The notes under the pieces are model-generated. The model saw nothing but the letters and a program-made list of their open reading frames with translations. It made no database searches and was not told the origin of the DNA. This document shows, piece after piece, positions 18,913 through 28,658 of a DNA stretch of 64,000 nucleotides (position 1 is the first letter of the stretch; every line of letters begins with the position of its first letter). The DNA is from an uncultured Flavobacteriaceae bacterium (lineage in GTDB: Bacteria; Bacteroidota; Bacteroidia; Flavobacteriales; Flavobacteriaceae), in NCBI GenBank assembly GCA_938092005.1, contig CALKOU010000002.1:154454-218453 (forward strand). Direction: 5' to 3'. The position numbers and the translations under genes are program-made.

Positions 18913-20262
18913 ATGGCAAAAGTCAAAAAAGCTTTTTTTTGTACCCATTGTGGCACACAACACGCCCAATGGCAAGGGCAATGTAGTTCGTGTAAGTCGT
19001 GGAATACCCTTCATGAGGAAGTATTGGAACAACCCAAGACAACAGCTTGGCAGTCTGAACAATCGGCGCCTGTTAAGGCTAGGCCTGTACGCATTCAAGA
19101 CGTAGCTGTTGACACCCTTAAACGTATGTCGTCTGGTGATCATGAACTTGATCGTGTACTCGGTGGTGGTATTGTTCCTGGTGCGATGGTGCTTGTGGGA
19201 GGCGAACCGGGAATTGGGAAGTCAACCTTATTGTTACAAGTAGCCATGTCGGTTGCTGGAAAAGTGGTCTATGTTTCGGGAGAAGAAAGCGAACAACAAA
19301 TCAAACTGCGAAGTGCACGCGTAACCCAAGAGTCTAGCGATTGTTATCTGCTAACCGAAACGCACACACAAGCACTGCTGCATCATTTAGGAACGCTTAA
19401 ACCCGCGCTTGTGATCATTGACTCGATTCAAACGCTTCATTCCGATGTAGTGGACAGCACCGCAGGAAGCGTATCGCAAATTCGTGCTTGTACCGCCGAG
19501 TTGATCCAATATGCTAAAAACACCCAAACCCCTATCTTCTTAGTGGGACATATTACCAAAGACGGAGCCATTGCTGGTCCAAAAATTTTAGAACACATGG
19601 TAGACACCGTGCTTCACTTTGAAGGGGATCGCAATCATGTTTATCGCATTTTACGAGCACACAAAAACCGCTTTGGGACTACTGCCGAACTGGGGATTTA
19701 TACCATGGCACAAGAGGGGTTATTAGGCGTTTCTAATCCTAGTGCTTTGCTTATATCTTCGGAGAGTGCAGGGCTTAGCGGACACGCCATAGGCGCAACC
19801 GTTGAAGGTATACGCCCCATGCTCATTGAAGTACAAGCCTTGGTTAGCTCTGCCGTTTATGGCACGCCCCAGCGCAGCAGTACTGGCTTTGACAACAAAC
19901 GGTTGAATATGCTGTTGGCGGTATTGGAAAAACGCGCTGGCTTTCAGCTAGGCGCAAAAGATGTTTTCTTAAACCTTGCTGGTGGTATCCGCTTAGACGA
20001 CCCCGGATTAGATTTGTCAGTAATGGTTGCCATTCTATCAAGTAGTTTAGACGTTGCCATTCCAAAAGGCTACACCTTTGCTGCTGAGGTAGGGCTCTCA
20101 GGCGAGTTGCGCAATGTCCCCAAAATGGAACAGCGTATGCAAGAGGCTGCCAAGCTCGGCTTTGAGCGAATGGTTGTTGCACAAGCCGTAAAAACCGTCC
20201 CAAAAGGACTGGAAGTCATTCGAATGGCTACCATTCAAGACTTGGTGGCGCATTTGTTTTAA
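18913..20262 (+). CDS. radA: DNA repair protein RadA (Sms)
   Basis: RadA is a RecA-like branch-migration helicase for recombination intermediates. All domains are present in 449 residues: a C4 zinc finger with Cys10, 13, 24 and 27; Walker A GGEPGIGKST near residue 97; the KNRFG motif near residue 255; and a C-terminal Lon-protease-like domain without the catalytic pair. It ends 4 bases inside the convergent aldo/keto reductase gene. Confidence 0.96.
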   Translation: MAKVKKAFFCTHCGTQHAQWQGQCSSCKSWNTLHEEVLEQPKTTAWQSEQSAPVKARPVRIQDVAVDTLKRMSSGDHELDRVLGGGIVPGAMVLVGGEPGIGKSTLLLQVAMSVAGKVVYVSGEESEQQIKLRSARVTQESSDCYLLTETHTQALLHHLGTLKPALVIIDSIQTLHSDVVDSTAGSVSQIRACTAELIQYAKNTQTPIFLVGHITKDGAIAGPKILEHMVDTVLHFEGDRNHVYRILRAHKNRFGTTAELGIYTMAQEGLLGVSNPSALLISSESAGLSGHAIGATVEGIRPMLIEVQALVSSAVYGTPQRSSTGFDNKRLNMLLAVLEKRAGFQLGAKDVFLNLAGGIRLDDPGLDLSVMVAILSSSLDVAIPKGYTFAAEVGLSGELRNVPKMEQRMQEAAKLGFERMVVAQAVKTVPKGLEVIRMATIQDLVAHLF

Positions 20263-21296
20263 GGCGCAGGGTTGGGCATACGGTCATGCACCGCATTAAT
20301 TTCATCTAAAATTTCTTGTGAAAGTGTGATTTCAGCAGATCCAATATTCTCTTTAAGCTGTGGCATGGTGGTCGCGCCAATGATATTGGAAGTCATAAAA
20401 GGTCGGTCGGTAACAAACGCCAACGATAGTTGTGCCAACGTCATGTTGTGCTTCTCGGCAATAGCAGCATAGGCATCCGTAGCTGCAAGTGATTGTTCGC
20501 TGTTGTAACGTGCCATTCTGGGGAATAATTTTAGTCGGCTTTTGTCTGGAAGTTGTCCGTTACGGTATTTCCCCGACAGAATCCCAAACGCCATAGGTGA
20601 ATATGCTAACAACCCCAATTGCTCTCGATGCGAAACCTCTGCATTTCCCACTTCAAAGGTTCGATTAAGTAATGAATACGGGTTTTGAATCGTTTTCATT
20701 CGGGGTAGATTTTTGTGTTCAGAAAGCGCTAAATACTTCATAGCACCCCAGGGGGTTTCGTTAGACAACCCAATATGTCTAATTTTTCCTTCTTTAATAA
20801 ACCCTTCAAGAGTTTCTAAAATTTGCTGGAAATCGTTTTCCCATTTTTCATTTGGATCTGGCGTATAGTCACGCTTCCCAAAAAAATTAGCATTGCGCTG
20901 CGGCCAATGCAATTGATACAAATCAATATAATCGGTCTTTAAACGTTTTAAACTACCCTCTAATGCTTCGCGGATGCTTTCTGGTGTAAAGCCTGAAGTA
21001 CGAATATGGGCAGTGTACGATCCGGGGCCCGCAATTTTGGTTGCCAACACCACCTTGTCTCGGTTATGGGTCTGTGCAAACCAATCGCCCATAATGCGCT
21101 CCGTATCCGCATAAGTATCCGCATTTGCAGGTACTGGATAAAGCTCTGCTGTATCAAAAAAATTAACGCCTTGGTCTAAGGCATAGTCCATTTGTTCAAA
21201 TCCCTCTTGTGGGGTGTTTTGGTTGCCCCATGTCATGGTGCCCAGGCAAATTTTACTTACCCGAATATCGGTGTGTGGGATGGTCGTGTATTTCAT
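20259..21296 (-). CDS. Aldo/keto reductase (Tas-like)
   Basis: This is a 345-residue NADPH-dependent oxidoreductase of the TIM-barrel aldo/keto family, closest in layout to Tas. The catalytic set is visible: Asp and Tyr in FFDTAELYPVP (about 46-56), Lys in VVLATKI (about 81-87) and His in DLYQLHWPQR (about 125-134). The insert DTERIMGDWF is also Tas-like. The substrate is unknown. It runs in the same direction as xth upstream (6-base gap) and converges on radA. Confidence 0.92.
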   Translation of the reverse strand: MKYTTIPHTDIRVSKICLGTMTWGNQNTPQEGFEQMDYALDQGVNFFDTAELYPVPANADTYADTERIMGDWFAQTHNRDKVVLATKIAGPGSYTAHIRTSGFTPESIREALEGSLKRLKTDYIDLYQLHWPQRNANFFGKRDYTPDPNEKWENDFQQILETLEGFIKEGKIRHIGLSNETPWGAMKYLALSEHKNLPRMKTIQNPYSLLNRTFEVGNAEVSHREQLGLLAYSPMAFGILSGKYRNGQLPDKSRLKLFPRMARYNSEQSLAATDAYAAIAEKHNMTLAQLSLAFVTDRPFMTSNIIGATTMPQLKENIGSAEITLSQEILDEINAVHDRMPNPAP

Positions 21297-21302
21297 TAAT
21301 CT

Positions 21303-22067
21303 TTATAAATCTAATGTTACGCCAACAGGACAGTGGTCAGAATGGACAGCTTTGGGGAGAATAAAGGCACGTTTGATGCGGTCTTTGAGCTGCTCGCTTA
21401 CCATGGCGTAATCAATACGCCAGCCTTTGTTGTTAGCACGAGCATTGGCGCGGTAACTCCACCAACTGTATTGGTGAGGTTCGTTGTTTAGCTGCCGAAA
21501 TGAATCCACAAAACCGCTTTGAATAAAACCGTCAAGCCAAGCACGTTCCTCGGGTAAAAAGCCCGAAACCTTAGCGTTGCGCACCGGGTCGTGAATGTCT
21601 ATGGCTTGATGACAAATATTATAATCCCCACAGATAACTAGGTTGGGGATTTCATTTTTAAGCGCATTTATATACGCTTGAAAATCGTCCATATACGTAA
21701 ACTTATAGTTCAAACGATTAGGGTTGGTGCCTGAGGGTAAGTACAAGCTCATCACAGAAACGTTTTCAAAGTCTACACGCAGATTGCGCCCTTCAAAATC
21801 CATGTAGTCAATGCCTGTGCCATATTCAATGTGCTTGGGTTTTTGTTTGCACAAAACCGCCACAGAACTGTAGCCTTTTTTTTGTGCTGAAAACCAATAG
21901 TGATAGGGGTATCCTGCTTGTTCAAAAACTGTTACGTCGAGTTGTTCGGGACGTGCCTTGGTTTCTTGTAAGCATAACACGTCAGGAGCTGCGGCTTGCA
22001 GCCAGTCTAAAAAGCCTTTGTTTAGGGCTGCGCGTATGCCGTTCACATTATAGGAGATGATATTCAC
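21303..22067 (-). CDS. xth: Exodeoxyribonuclease III
   Basis: This AP endonuclease and 3'-5' exonuclease of base-excision repair has 254 residues. Key motifs are NVNGIRAAL, CLQETKA (metal Glu), GDYNICH (catalytic Asp/Asn), RIDYAMVS and HSDHCPVG (catalytic His) at the C-terminus. The frame is open to 22136, but homology begins at NIISYN, so GTG at 22065-22067 is the chosen start; the extension would overlap the divergent gene. It is cotranscribed with the aldo/keto reductase. Confidence 0.93.
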   Translation of the reverse strand: MNIISYNVNGIRAALNKGFLDWLQAAAPDVLCLQETKARPEQLDVTVFEQAGYPYHYWFSAQKKGYSSVAVLCKQKPKHIEYGTGIDYMDFEGRNLRVDFENVSVMSLYLPSGTNPNRLNYKFTYMDDFQAYINALKNEIPNLVICGDYNICHQAIDIHDPVRNAKVSGFLPEERAWLDGFIQSGFVDSFRQLNNEPHQYSWWSYRANARANNKGWRIDYAMVSEQLKDRIKRAFILPKAVHSDHCPVGVTLDL

Positions 22068-22104
22068 AAATGCTAAAGTACAAACAAATCGCGCAAAATT
22101 TAGG

Positions 22105-22112
22105 TATATTTG
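22105..22112 (+). promoter_or_regulatory. -7 box upstream of the 191-residue exported protein gene
   Basis: TATATTTG lies 22 bases before the ATG at 22135 and matches the TAnnTTTG consensus. The intergenic stretch is only 67 bases, so this probably serves the plus-strand gene alone. Confidence 0.5.
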
Positions 22113-22134
22113 TGTTGAACTCAATCTTAAAATC

Positions 22135-22710
22135 ATGAAAAAACCGCTTTATTATGTCCTATTCCTTATCGGCTGCTTTGGGGCTTACGCCCAACAAGAC
22201 GATGATGGTATTACTAAAGTTGAAATTGTTAAAGATTCATCTGATGAATATGCGGATGCATTTGGAAGCCATGAAATCAGGCTTAATGCCCTTGATTTAG
22301 TCCTTTATCCTACTGTTCATTTGTATTATGAGCGTGTTCTAGATCAATCCAATGGTTATGGCATTTCTGCTCTAGCTAATTTTGGGGACAACGAAAATAC
22401 TTATCAAAATTTTGCGCTAACCCCTTATTATCGTTTCTATTTTTTAAATCGTAAAGACTTTGGTGCCAGTGGCTTATTTGTAGAGGTGTTTAGCTCTTTT
22501 GTGTCTGCTAACTTTCATAAATTCAAATCCAGCTCCCCAAACAAAGATGTATTTCAGTTTTCTATGGGGATTGCACTTGGGAAAAAGTGGGTAAACCGCA
22601 ATGGATTTTCGTTTGAAGCCTTTGTAGGTTTCGGTCGCTATTTAAACAAAATTGACAACGGAGCCGATGGTCATGGCCGGGTTGGTCTTGCCATTGGAAA
22701 GCGATTCTAA
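22135..22710 (+). CDS. Exported protein, outer-membrane beta-barrel-like (DUF3575-like)
   Basis: This is a 191-residue protein with the signal peptide MKKPLYYVLFLIGCFGAYAQ. The mature part has alternating hydrophobic/aromatic strands (LVLYPTVHLYYERVL, YQNFALTPYYRFYFL, GLFVEVFSSFVSANF, FSFEAFVGFGRYL) and ends VGLAIGKRF, with a terminal aromatic residue as in outer-membrane barrels. It resembles DUF3575-type small barrels; the exact family is not certain. It converges on glyS with a 4-base overlap. Confidence 0.75.
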   Translation: MKKPLYYVLFLIGCFGAYAQQDDDGITKVEIVKDSSDEYADAFGSHEIRLNALDLVLYPTVHLYYERVLDQSNGYGISALANFGDNENTYQNFALTPYYRFYFLNRKDFGASGLFVEVFSSFVSANFHKFKSSSPNKDVFQFSMGIALGKKWVNRNGFSFEAFVGFGRYLNKIDNGADGHGRVGLAIGKRF

Positions 22711-24245
22711 AGTTGTCCTAGCCAATTTTGAAATGATACTGCTTTGCTTATTTTAGCTTTTGCCTCGGTCATGGTCAAACGTTCTTGTGCCATGGTATCG
22801 CGATAGCGAATGGTAACCGTTTGGTCTTCCACCGTTTGATGATCAACCGTAATGCAAAACGGGGTTCCCAGCGCATCTTGACGTCTGTAACGACGACCAA
22901 CTGCATCTTTTTCGTCATAAGCAACCGTCATGTCCCATTTAAGTTCTTCGGTCAATGTCTTGGCTATAGCAGGAAGCCCATCTTTTTTGACCAAAGGCAA
23001 TACCGCTACTTTGGTAGGTGCCACCACAGCAGGCAAACGCAATACGGTACGAGAAGAACCGTCCTCTAAGGACTCCTCTTGCAGCGCATGAGAAAACACA
23101 GCTAAGAATAAACGATCTAAGCCAATAGAAGTTTCCAACACATAAGGCACATAGTTTTCTTGTCGCTCTGGATCAAAATATTGCAGTTTTTTTCCTGAAA
23201 ATTCCTCGTGGCTGCTCAAGTCAAAATCGGTGCGGGAATGAATGCCCTCCAACTCTTTAAATCCAAATGGAAATTTAAATTCAATGTCACAAGCGGCATC
23301 GGCGTAGTGTGCTAACTTTTCGTGGTCGTGAAAGCGGTAATTGTCCTCCCCCAAACCAAGTGAATGGTGCCACTTAAGGCGGGTTTCCTTCCAATGTGCA
23401 TACCATTCTTTTTGGGTTCCTGGCGGAATAAAGAATTGCATTTCCATTTGCTCAAATTCACGCATTCGAAAAATAAACTGACGTGCTACAATCTCATTGC
23501 GAAACGCCTTGCCCGTTTGGGCAATCCCAAAGGGAAGCTTCATCCGCCCTGTTTTTTGAACGTTTAAAAAGTTTACAAAAATTCCTTGTGCTGTTTCTGG
23601 TCGCAGATAGAGCTCTGTTGCGCTTTCAGCAGAAGCACCCAATTTGGTGCCAAACATCAAGTTAAATTGCTTGACCTCGGTCCAGTTTTTACTGCCCGAA
23701 ACAGGACAAACAATTTCCAATTCTTCAATGAGTGACTTTACGTCTGCCAAATCTTCATTTTCCAACGATTTCCCCAAACGCTTTAAAATAGCATCCCCTT
23801 TTTCTTTGTAGCCCAGCACTCGTGGGTTTGTAGCTAAAAACTGTTCTTTGTCAAAAGCATCGCCAAAACGCTTAGCCGCTTTTTTGACCTCTTTTTCAAT
23901 TTTTGTTTCCAGTTTACCCACATAATCCTCAACCAACACATCGGCGCGATAGCGTTTTTTAGAATCTTTATTGTCTATTAGTGGATCATTAAAGGCATCT
24001 ACGTGTCCAGAAGCTTTCCATGTGGTTGGATGCATTAAAATAGCCGCATCTAAGCCTACTATATTTTCATTGAGCTGCACCATGGCTTTCCACCAATAGT
24101 CTCGCAGGTTTTTTTTGAGGGCAACGCCTTGTTGTCCGTAGTCGTATACGGCACTTAAACCGTCGTAGATTTCACTGGATTGAAAAACAAACCCATACTC
24201 TTTGGCATGGGAAAGTACTTTTTTGAAGAGTTCTTGGTTTGCCAT
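22707..24245 (-). CDS. glyS: Glycyl-tRNA synthetase (alpha2 type)
   Basis: This class II synthetase charges tRNA-Gly. The single 512-residue chain is the dimeric, eukaryote-like form, not the two-subunit GlyQS. Visible are YGQQGVALKKNLRDYWW at the N-terminus, the motif 2 region QTGKAFRNEIVARQFIFRMR (about 240-259), FEQMEMQFF, and the catalytic-domain end VLETSIGLDRLFLAVF near 378. The C-terminal anticodon-binding domain carries GRRYRRQDALGTPFCITVD. It is divergent from comF across 61 bases. Confidence 0.96.
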   Translation of the reverse strand: MANQELFKKVLSHAKEYGFVFQSSEIYDGLSAVYDYGQQGVALKKNLRDYWWKAMVQLNENIVGLDAAILMHPTTWKASGHVDAFNDPLIDNKDSKKRYRADVLVEDYVGKLETKIEKEVKKAAKRFGDAFDKEQFLATNPRVLGYKEKGDAILKRLGKSLENEDLADVKSLIEELEIVCPVSGSKNWTEVKQFNLMFGTKLGASAESATELYLRPETAQGIFVNFLNVQKTGRMKLPFGIAQTGKAFRNEIVARQFIFRMREFEQMEMQFFIPPGTQKEWYAHWKETRLKWHHSLGLGEDNYRFHDHEKLAHYADAACDIEFKFPFGFKELEGIHSRTDFDLSSHEEFSGKKLQYFDPERQENYVPYVLETSIGLDRLFLAVFSHALQEESLEDGSSRTVLRLPAVVAPTKVAVLPLVKKDGLPAIAKTLTEELKWDMTVAYDEKDAVGRRYRRQDALGTPFCITVDHQTVEDQTVTIRYRDTMAQERLTMTEAKAKISKAVSFQNWLGQL

Positions 24246-24306
24246 GAGGCAAAAATAGGATAAGTTTTACTAATTTAACCCTTACCAAAATCAGAATCTT
24301 AAACCC

Positions 24307-24993
24307 ATGCTTGACGATTTACTTGCTGTATGGTTTCCAAAGTGCTGTTGGGGATGCAAGGCTGCATTGCCAAAAAAGCAGCAGTGGCTGTGTGTACGCT
24401 GTCAAGCACAGCTTCCAAAAACCTATTTTGAATGTGAAGAAAACAACCAGCTTAACGCATTGTTGCGGCAATACCTACCCTTAGAAAGTGCCTATGCTCC
24501 CTTTTATTTTAAACAGAAAACGCCCATTCAAGACCTGCTACATGCACTAAAGTATCAAGGCAAACCCAATATTGGTGTTTGGATGGCACAACAATGTTTC
24601 GCACGATTACCTAAAAAGCACCCCATGTTCTTTTGCGATGCTGTTGTTCCAGTTCCTTTACATCCAAAACGAGAACGCAAGCGCGGTTATAATCAGGTGG
24701 AGCGCTTTGGGCAATACTGGGCAAAACAACTTGGAGTACCCTACTTGAAGCAGGTGTTGCTACGAGAAGAACAAACCAAAACACTTGTTCACATGACGCG
24801 AAAAGAGCGCTGGGAAGAAGTCAAAAATGCCTTTAGCATACATCACACAAAAGAGTACAATCACTTACTTCTCGTTGATGATGTGATTACAACTGGAGCA
24901 ACACTAACGGCATGTGGAAATGCATTGCTTCAAGGCGTCACACAAAAAATTTCAATTCTGGGTATGGCCTATGCACAAAACATCCTTCCGTAA
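24307..24993 (+). CDS. comF: ComF-family phosphoribosyltransferase-like protein
   Basis: This 228-residue protein combines a short N-terminal zinc ribbon (CCWGCK ... CVRC, about residues 13-35) with a type I phosphoribosyltransferase fold. The PRPP loop is LLVDDVITTGATLT near residue 195, and VPVPLHPKRERKRGYNQVE near 118-136 is family-typical. ComF proteins support DNA uptake in competent bacteria, but the family is found in many that are not known to be competent. An Ig-like lipoprotein follows after 27 bases. Confidence 0.93.
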   Translation: MLDDLLAVWFPKCCWGCKAALPKKQQWLCVRCQAQLPKTYFECEENNQLNALLRQYLPLESAYAPFYFKQKTPIQDLLHALKYQGKPNIGVWMAQQCFARLPKKHPMFFCDAVVPVPLHPKRERKRGYNQVERFGQYWAKQLGVPYLKQVLLREEQTKTLVHMTRKERWEEVKNAFSIHHTKEYNHLLLVDDVITTGATLTACGNALLQGVTQKISILGMAYAQNILP

Positions 24994-25020
24994 GCGAGAA
25001 AATAGTCGTTATTTTGTAGC

Positions 25021-26616
25021 ATGCTAAAACGGCTCTTTTTAATATTCCTTATTTGTGCTGTGTTTGTTCAGTGTGCGCGTCGTGGTTCACCAACGGGTGG
25101 CCCAAAAGACGAAACCCCACCTGAAGTTCTTCGGGCGGAACCCAGTCAAAAAACAACGGCTTTTAAAGAAGATAAGGTCCGTATTTATTTTGATGAATAT
25201 ATCAAGTTAAACAAGCTTCGAGAACAGTTGGTAATCTCACCTCCACTCGACCAAAGTGCATATATCATTTCGCCACAAAGCGTAGCCGCTAAGTACATCG
25301 AAATTGAGTTTCTGGATACACTTGCACCCAACACCACCTACACATTTAATTTTGGCGAAAGTATTGTGGATAATAACGAAGGCAATCCGCTCTCCTTCTT
25401 TTCGTATGTATTCTCCACAGGAGAAACCATTGATTCGCTACAACTACGCGGAAGTATTTCAGACGCAATCGCCAGGACAGCTGAATCTTTTGTGTCGGTC
25501 ATGCTTTATGCCGTGGACAGCATCAATAACGACTCTGTTATTTTTAAAAACAAGCCGCTTTATTACACCAATACGCTTGACAGTCTAACCGATTTTACCT
25601 TGCCCAACCTAAAGGCAGGAAATTATGTGTTGGCAGCACTTAAAGATGTGTCTAAAAACTATGTTTTTGATCCATCAGTAGATAAAATCGATGCGCCCCA
25701 CACTATTATTACACTGCCAAATGACAGCCTTTTTAACTTGTCTTTATTTCAAGAAGAGCCTTCTTTTGCCTTTGGCAGGGCTTATCAAGCTGGAAAGAAT
25801 AGGATTGGATTTGGCTACACGGGGAATTCGGATATTGAAATCATATTGGACACAGAGGTGTCAGATAGCTTTACTTCTGTTGTTACACATGATCAAAAGA
25901 CCGATACCTTATATTATTGGTTCAACGGAATAGAGACTGATTCCCTATTGTTTACACTCCGCCACGACACCTTAACTAAAGCCTATTCGTACCGTACCCG
26001 TAAAGCAACCGCCGATTCGCTAACCATAACATTTGATCCTAAAGGAACCTTACAGCTTGCAGATACATTCAAAATTAGAACCAACACGCCCATTAGACGT
26101 TTTTTTCAGGATTCCATTTCGCTGCTGGATAAAGACTCTTTAGCCGTACCCTTTACGATTGTGCAAAAAAATAAACATGAACTCGTCATGCAGTTTGATG
26201 TTTTTCCAAGTGAAAAATATGATGTGACATTTTTACCCGGTGCTATTACCGACTTTTTTGGTGTAACAAACGATACACTTGCTGCTAAACTTGCTACTAA
26301 AAGCCGTGTAGATTATGGGAACCTTTCGTTGCGTTTAGCAAATGTACCTTCCTTTCCTATTTTTATTGACATCATAGACCAAAAAGAAGAAGTTGTCCGC
26401 TCCATGTATGTGACTGAGTTTAGAGGCACTTATCGGTTTGCGTATTTGTTACCCAACAAATACTACGTCCGTGTTCGCATTGATGAAAATGGCAATGGCA
26501 AATGGGACACAGGTAACTATCTCAACAAGCAAAAACCCGAAGCCGTATATCATTTCCCAACGCTACTAGATGTACGCGCAAATTGGGAATTGCAAGAGCA
26601 ATTTATTTTAGAATAA
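25021..26616 (+). CDS. Ig-like (SbsA-type) domain lipoprotein
   Basis: This 531-residue protein begins with a lipoprotein signal, FLICAVFVQC (Cys about residue 18), followed by ARRGSPTGGPKDETPPEV. PTGGPKDxxPP is a hallmark of a Bacteroidota family with an N-terminal Ig-like domain of the SbsA type (YFDEYIKLNKLREQLVISPP; TLAPNTTYTFNFGESIVD). The rest is beta-rich repeats. It is likely an outer-membrane-anchored periplasmic or surface protein of unknown function. Its last 14 bases overlap the end of the convergent amidase gene. Confidence 0.85.
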   Translation: MLKRLFLIFLICAVFVQCARRGSPTGGPKDETPPEVLRAEPSQKTTAFKEDKVRIYFDEYIKLNKLREQLVISPPLDQSAYIISPQSVAAKYIEIEFLDTLAPNTTYTFNFGESIVDNNEGNPLSFFSYVFSTGETIDSLQLRGSISDAIARTAESFVSVMLYAVDSINNDSVIFKNKPLYYTNTLDSLTDFTLPNLKAGNYVLAALKDVSKNYVFDPSVDKIDAPHTIITLPNDSLFNLSLFQEEPSFAFGRAYQAGKNRIGFGYTGNSDIEIILDTEVSDSFTSVVTHDQKTDTLYYWFNGIETDSLLFTLRHDTLTKAYSYRTRKATADSLTITFDPKGTLQLADTFKIRTNTPIRRFFQDSISLLDKDSLAVPFTIVQKNKHELVMQFDVFPSEKYDVTFLPGAITDFFGVTNDTLAAKLATKSRVDYGNLSLRLANVPSFPIFIDIIDQKEEVVRSMYVTEFRGTYRFAYLLPNKYYVRVRIDENGNGKWDTGNYLNKQKPEAVYHFPTLLDVRANWELQEQFILE

Positions 26617-27376
26617 AGGCATCTCGATCATCCAAAAAAGGAAGTTTTTCACGAACCGCATGCAATGCCTTCAGGTCTAGTGTTGCGGCTCCAGAAGTTG
26701 TTTTTTCACCCATGTAAAGAAGCGCATCTCCAAGTGCATTATACGCAGCCGACGCGCCTGGATAAGACAGGTGATAAGCATCCTTACCAATACGATTTAC
26801 ACCCACACAATAGGCCATGTTTTCAATAGCTCTTGCGCGCAACAGCGCATTCCATGCTTGGATACGTGTGGCTGGCCAATTGGCAACGCAAAGCAGCACA
26901 TCATACTGATTGGTGTTGCGTGCAAATACCGGAAAGCGTAAATCATAACACACCAACGGACGTATGCGAAAGCCCGCATATTCAATTAAAATAGATGCTT
27001 TTCCAGCACGATAAACCCGTGGCTCTCCTGAGGGGGTATACGGATGTGCTTTGTCATAAAAGTCTACGTTTCCGTTAGGGTGCACAAATAAAAATCGGTT
27101 GTAATAATGTGTTCCTTCTTTAATGGCAAGACTCCCGCAAATGGCGGTATTATGGGTTGTTGCCATGGTTTTCATCCATTGAAGGGAAACGCCGTCCATA
27201 GGTTCAGCTACTTTGTTAGGCGTCATAGTAAAGCCTGTAGCCCACATTTCGGGCAATACCACTAGGTTGGTTTCCGAAGCTAAGGCATCTATTTGTGCCG
27301 CTAATGCTTGTTGATTAGCAACGGGATCATGCCAAATGATATCGTGTTGAAGAACAGCAAGGTGGAGAAAATTCAT
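26603..27376 (-). CDS. Omega-amidase / nitrilase-family amidohydrolase (YafV-like)
   Basis: This 257-residue nitrilase-superfamily enzyme carries the full catalytic triad: Glu43 in LPEMWATGF, Lys109 in YDKAHPYTP and Cys143 in RPLVCYDLRFPV. The pattern and length match the YafV/NIT2 group, which hydrolyses alpha-ketoglutaramate-type side products of glutamine transamination (metabolite repair). It is divergent from a VOC-family gene across 53 bases. Confidence 0.92.
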   Translation of the reverse strand: MNFLHLAVLQHDIIWHDPVANQQALAAQIDALASETNLVVLPEMWATGFTMTPNKVAEPMDGVSLQWMKTMATTHNTAICGSLAIKEGTHYYNRFLFVHPNGNVDFYDKAHPYTPSGEPRVYRAGKASILIEYAGFRIRPLVCYDLRFPVFARNTNQYDVLLCVANWPATRIQAWNALLRARAIENMAYCVGVNRIGKDAYHLSYPGASAAYNALGDALLYMGEKTTSGAATLDLKALHAVREKLPFLDDRDAFILK

Positions 27377-27398
27377 GTTTTGAAGTTAGTATTTTTTG

Positions 27399-27406
27399 TA
27401 GATTTG
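27399..27406 (+). promoter_or_regulatory. -7 box upstream of the VOC-family gene
   Basis: TAGATTTG matches TAnnTTTG 23 bases before the ATG. A TTTG at 27379-27382 is only 16 bases away, closer than the usual 19-21, so the upstream box is uncertain. Confidence 0.45.
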
Positions 27407-27429
27407 AAGGAACCCTAAATTTAACTTTT

Positions 27430-27855
27430 ATGAAAACCCTAAGTATTTACCTCAATTTTGACGGCACCTGCAAAGAAGCATTTGAACACTATGCCAACGT
27501 TTTTAATACAAAAATTGAAGCCATGACCTATGCAGAGGCACCAGCCAATTCAGGAATGTCAGACGTAGGTAAGGCGCACCAAGACCGAATGATGCATTGT
27601 TCCCTTCCCATTAACGATACTGTAGCAATTATGGGAAGTGATGTGGCAGGCGATCATTGTCAGCAACATAAGCCTGGAAACAATTATTCCATCTCATTAG
27701 ATGTAGAAAACAAAAAAGAGGCAGACAGAGTATTTGCTGGATTATCAAATGGCGGACAAGCCATTATGCCCCCGTCAGAAACTTTTTGGAACTGCTATTG
27801 GGGTATGTGCGCTGATAAATTTGGTGTACAGTGGATGATTAGTGCACCGCTTTAA
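27430..27855 (+). CDS. VOC-family protein (PhnB/glyoxalase-like)
   Basis: This 141-residue protein has the paired beta-alpha-beta-beta-beta units of the vicinal-oxygen-chelate fold and matches the PhnB-like branch: [20 protein letters not shown] at the start, [17 protein letters not shown] in the middle, and the final [18 protein letters not shown]. Such proteins are small dimers often lacking a known substrate. It ends 4 bases inside the convergent sdhB gene. Confidence 0.9.
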   Translation: MKTLSIYLNFDGTCKEAFEHYANVFNTKIEAMTYAEAPANSGMSDVGKAHQDRMMHCSLPINDTVAIMGSDVAGDHCQQHKPGNNYSISLDVENKKEADRVFAGLSNGGQAIMPPSETFWNCYWGMCADKFGVQWMISAPL

Positions 27856-28598
27856 CCTTTCACATTCGCTGAAAGAAACTCACGATTCATACGTGCGATA
27901 TTTTCTAACGAAATTCCTTTAGGACACTCCACTTCACAAGCACCGGTATTGGTACAGTTTCCAAAGCCTTCTTCATCCATTTGCTTGACCATATTAAGCA
28001 CACGGTCGGTAGCTTCCACTTGTCCTTGTGGCAATAGTGCATATTGCGATACTTTGGCAGAAACAAACAACATGGCTGAAGCGTTCTTACACGTTGCTAC
28101 ACAAGCACCACAACCAATACAAGTTGCCGCATCAAAAGCCTTATCTGCATCTGCTTTTTCAATAGGAATAGCATTGGCATCTTGTGTGTTTCCAGAAGTG
28201 TTTACCGAAATAAAACCACCCGCATGTTGTATGCGATCAAATGCAGTACGGTCAACAACCAAGTCTTTAATAACCGGGAAAGGTTTTGCTCTAAAAGGTT
28301 CAATATGGATGGTGTCGCCGTCTTTAAACTTGCGCATGTGAAGTTGACAGGTCGTAACAAGTCGGTCAGGGCCATGTGCTTCACCGTTGATGAACATGGA
28401 GCATGAACCACAAATCCCTTCACGGCAGTCGTGGTCAAAGGCTACAGGTTCAATCCCCTGTTCCATAAGTTGCTCATTGAGCACATCCATCATTTCTAAA
28501 AACGACATGTCGGGTGAAACACCGTCTAGAGAATAGGTCTGCATACTTCCTTTTGCGGTAGCGTTTTCTTGACGCCAAATTTTTAATGTCAGTTTCAT
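27852..28598 (-). CDS. sdhB: Succinate dehydrogenase/fumarate reductase iron-sulfur subunit
   Basis: SdhB passes electrons from the flavoprotein to the quinone site. In 248 residues it has the [2Fe-2S] ligands Cys58, 63, 66 and 84 (CREGICGSC ... C), then two C-terminal cluster sites, [11 protein letters not shown] and [14 protein letters not shown]. The latter has Thr-Gly before Cys as in type B enzymes. The chosen ATG at 28598 begins [10 protein letters not shown]; the longer frame to 28631 adds residues without family match. It is last in the operon sdhC-sdhA-sdhB, 60 bases after sdhA. Confidence 0.96.
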   Translation of the reverse strand: MKLTLKIWRQENATAKGSMQTYSLDGVSPDMSFLEMMDVLNEQLMEQGIEPVAFDHDCREGICGSCSMFINGEAHGPDRLVTTCQLHMRKFKDGDTIHIEPFRAKPFPVIKDLVVDRTAFDRIQHAGGFISVNTSGNTQDANAIPIEKADADKAFDAATCIGCGACVATCKNASAMLFVSAKVSQYALLPQGQVEATDRVLNMVKQMDEEGFGNCTNTGACEVECPKGISLENIARMNREFLSANVKG

Positions 28599-28658
28599 AA
28601 TTAAGTTTATTAGCCCTGAGGGAATAGGCAATAGTTATTTTTTATTGCTTACTACTCA